A stretch of 64,000 nt of DNA from contig NC_080568.1 in NCBI RefSeq assembly GCF_030253575.1, positions 33,599,501-33,663,500 on the forward strand, written 5' to 3'. The stretch is from Rhododendron vialii. Lineage: Eukaryota > Streptophyta > Magnoliopsida > Ericales > Ericaceae. The translations under genes and the position numbers were made by a program. The stretch's first letter is position 1. Each line of letters starts with the position of its first letter. The notes below the pieces were generated by a model. The model was not told where the DNA came from. It did not search any database and saw nothing but the letters and a program-made list of their open reading frames with translations. Shown here in pieces: positions 61,715 to 64,000 of this stretch.

Positions 61715-64000
61715 TGTTCATGGGGTAATGCAACTCTGAAATTGGTGATGATAGTTTTGTTGAAACATAAATATAAAGCTAACCCAAGGGTTTGACCGGG
61801 TGGCACGAGATGACGACTAGAGGCATGTTTTATTGAAAGGTTGAATTTCACGAAAGTCAAATATTTCAAACTTTGGGGCCATCGGAGATTTGCCGGTCGT
61901 TAACTTCAATTCTTTAATTATGTGAGGTGCGAGCAAGCTAGCTCAGATATCTGATTATAGAAAAAAATAAAAAATAAAAAATGAAGCTTTGTCGTAATAG
62001 TGTGTAAAGTTAAAAGTAGAGAAACTAAACCAACTTGCTGTCCTAGTTAAGTTCACCAATATGGCAATGCCATATGCAATTCTCAACCCATCCTCCCCTC
62101 TTCCCATGGTGAAGCCTAACTTTGCAAATCACCAACCAAAAAAAAAAAAAAAATGAAATAGCACATAAATTTTGGGAGGCCAACTAGATTTTTTCATTTC
62201 CGTAAGTATCCTCTTGCCATTACTTAAATACATGAATTACTGAACAATCCATCAAATACTATATAAATTTCTTCATATTACCAAAATATTTAGTTACATA
62301 CAATTTAGAATTTCCAAAGAACCAAAAAAAATTGGAAAAGGAGGAAAAAAAGTTCAAAAGTTAGTTGCCGAGGCATTTTGTGTGCTCAGAGGTGGCTAGT
62401 TTATAAATAGAATAGGGGAACTACATAATCAAACTACAACTCTTTCTTTACTTATAAGTAAGTCTTCTATATTACTTCACCCAAAATATGTTTGACCAAT
62501 CTGCCTTTTACTGGAAGCACTAAGCAAAAAATTAACGTTAGCTGACAGCTTGCCACGAATAATAATTATTATCTTATTGTTAGACTATGCAAGTCGTTTA
62601 ACTTTTAAATAGGCAAAATTTTGTTGATTTCTGCTACAAGTAATTGTTTATGTGCAATTATTTGCTTACTCATTCATCTTTTATATATGTTTGAGTAAGT
62701 TATTTCATGGATGTAAGCTAATACCATAAGATAGTGGCCTGCCTTGAAAATTGATTGTCTTGATAACTTGATTGGTAACAGGTACAAATTGCAACCCTAG
62801 CTACTTTTGTTGGGAGTTATGCATCAACCCATGATCATTGCATGCTCAAGTCCTAATTTGTTTGGGAGTAACGACAAAGAGTCTACAACATCACTTTGAC
62901 CCAATACATATTGAATGACCTATATCAACTTAAGGTCCAACCCCTCTTTTTTAGTTATTCGTTGTGTGACTTAACATTCACACATGTTAATTCTAACTTT
63001 ATTTACAAAAGGAGATTAATGCATAATTAAATTTATCTATAATTCATTGTTAATAAATCTGTAGAATTATGCAAAACGTCTACGTAACATTCAATGACTC
63101 ATTGTCTGATTGGTACCGCGAGCAAGTTGCAACCCCACTATATATTTTTATAAAGAGGGACACAAGTTGCATATTGATTGGAGGGAAAGCATCAACACAA
63201 ATGTGTTGACTTCTTAAAATCGATCAGACGCAATAATAAAGAAATACTAGGAAAAGATTACGAGCTATCCTCTCATGTTGTGAGCCATGAAATACTACTG
63301 AATAATGACTCCCCTGATATAGCTGATTTTTATTTATTTATTTTGCAAGGCCACTCGAAAAAGTTATTTAAAATTAATTAACGGCTTGGATCATTTGTAT
63401 GGGATCCAGAAGTGGACCCCTCTGTACAAATCTGCACGCCTAGTGGAGTTCTTAGTTGATCTAGCATTAAGGAGAGTAAACTGAAATTAAGTTGGGTTCG
63501 TGGAGAGAATTGAAAATATGGCTTGATGTGGACCATTGGTTTTTTCTAGGACAATCCTAGCCACAAAATGGACCATAATGGACACTTGAATACTGGAGGG
63601 GAGCCAAACCCATTTATGATATCATTGTGAGATTTGGTGATGAAATTGATAACAAAGTTGAGTGATCAAAAAAATTTGGAAGAAAATTCGTGTAGTGACA
63701 TAGTTTCGTAGTTCAACCTATCCGTTCTCCAATCCAAATAAGATGTTGCTTTCCAGGGTCAACTCTTGTGAAAGTACTCGCCTATATCTGCATTCCCCCA
63801 AAAAATGCAAACTAAAAAAAAAATCCCTCAAAGCTCTATTCAATGCCGGGCTACATTCAAACGTTGCTGGCCTTTCAAAAAAAAAAAAAAAAACGTTGCT
63901 GAAAACATAGGAGTTCTTTAATTTCGACTATTGTAGTTTTATAACCTTATGAAATCGATCAAAAGCAGAGAGTAAAATTCCATCTCATTGTAAGAGCCTT
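61715..64000. repeat. NLR-flank segment duplicated from 48.5-49.3 kb (copy 2)
   Basis: From 62404 the order of homologous pieces follows 48536-49276. Near 63085-63330 there are also matches to 44400-44500 (GACTCATTGTCTGATTGGTACC), to 50886-50930 (GAGCTATCCTCTCATGTTGTG) and to 51730 (ACTACTGAATAATGA.TCCCCTGAT), the DNA just upstream of the NLR gene. It is cut by the window end. No coding exon seen. Confidence 0.7.

Noticed and set aside
1..64000. CRISPR arrays, operons, ribosome-binding sites, rRNA genes
   Set aside because: Spliced eukaryotic genes throughout; no regularly spaced repeat array and no rRNA-like sequence was seen.

Overview
This is nuclear DNA from a flowering plant. It is AT-rich, with spliced genes, brassinosteroid and flowering-pathway families and a coiled-coil NBS-LRR resistance gene. 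The protein matches look eudicot, but the species cannot be named from sequence alone. All exon models below were built by hand from splice signals, reading phase and remembered family sequences. No search was run.

Layout. The first 44 kb holds five spliced genes, all on the minus strand. From low to high coordinate they are a FLX-like coiled-coil gene (CDS 3673-5596, with a leader intron to about 7.56 kb); a CYP90D1-type brassinosteroid C-23 hydroxylase (13256-20958, 8 exons); a full-length TM9SF/TMN8-type nonaspanin (23435-27939, 7 exons); a diverged tandem paralogue of that nonaspanin that ends just before the membrane domain (29369-33181, 7 exons); and an FVE/MSI4 WD40 gene (34859-41952, 15 exons). 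Introns and spacers carry many small palindromic elements. A miniature LTR retrotransposon broken by a 2.4-kb solo LTR lies at 7.97-11.0 kb.

From 44 kb to the end the sequence is gene-poor and repetitive. It holds one intact intronless CC-NBS-LRR gene on the plus strand (51929-54556). Around it are several diverged copies of the same flanking DNA (about 44.4, 46.4, 48.5-49.3, 50.7-51.9 and 62.4-64.0 kb), a retroposon with a 15-bp target-site duplication, LTR remnants, an RNase H fragment and a probable MULE transposase fragment. This looks like the edge of an expanding NLR cluster whose next member may lie beyond the window.

Most interesting points. (1) The 290-codon paralogue of the nonaspanin keeps the signal peptide and whole lumenal domain, with every length change a multiple of three, but has no membrane span. 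It may encode a soluble TM9SF ectodomain. (2) The P450 carries Gly where I recall a conserved Asp in the I-helix. (3) Two genes each use a GC-AG intron. (4) The FVE reading frame lacks the basic N-terminal extension of Arabidopsis FVE and has an upstream ORF overlapping its start codon. (5) Three palindromic elements have Mutator-type duplications of 9-10 bp. FLX-like and FVE proteins both belong to flowering-time control, but nothing here shows that their proximity is functional.
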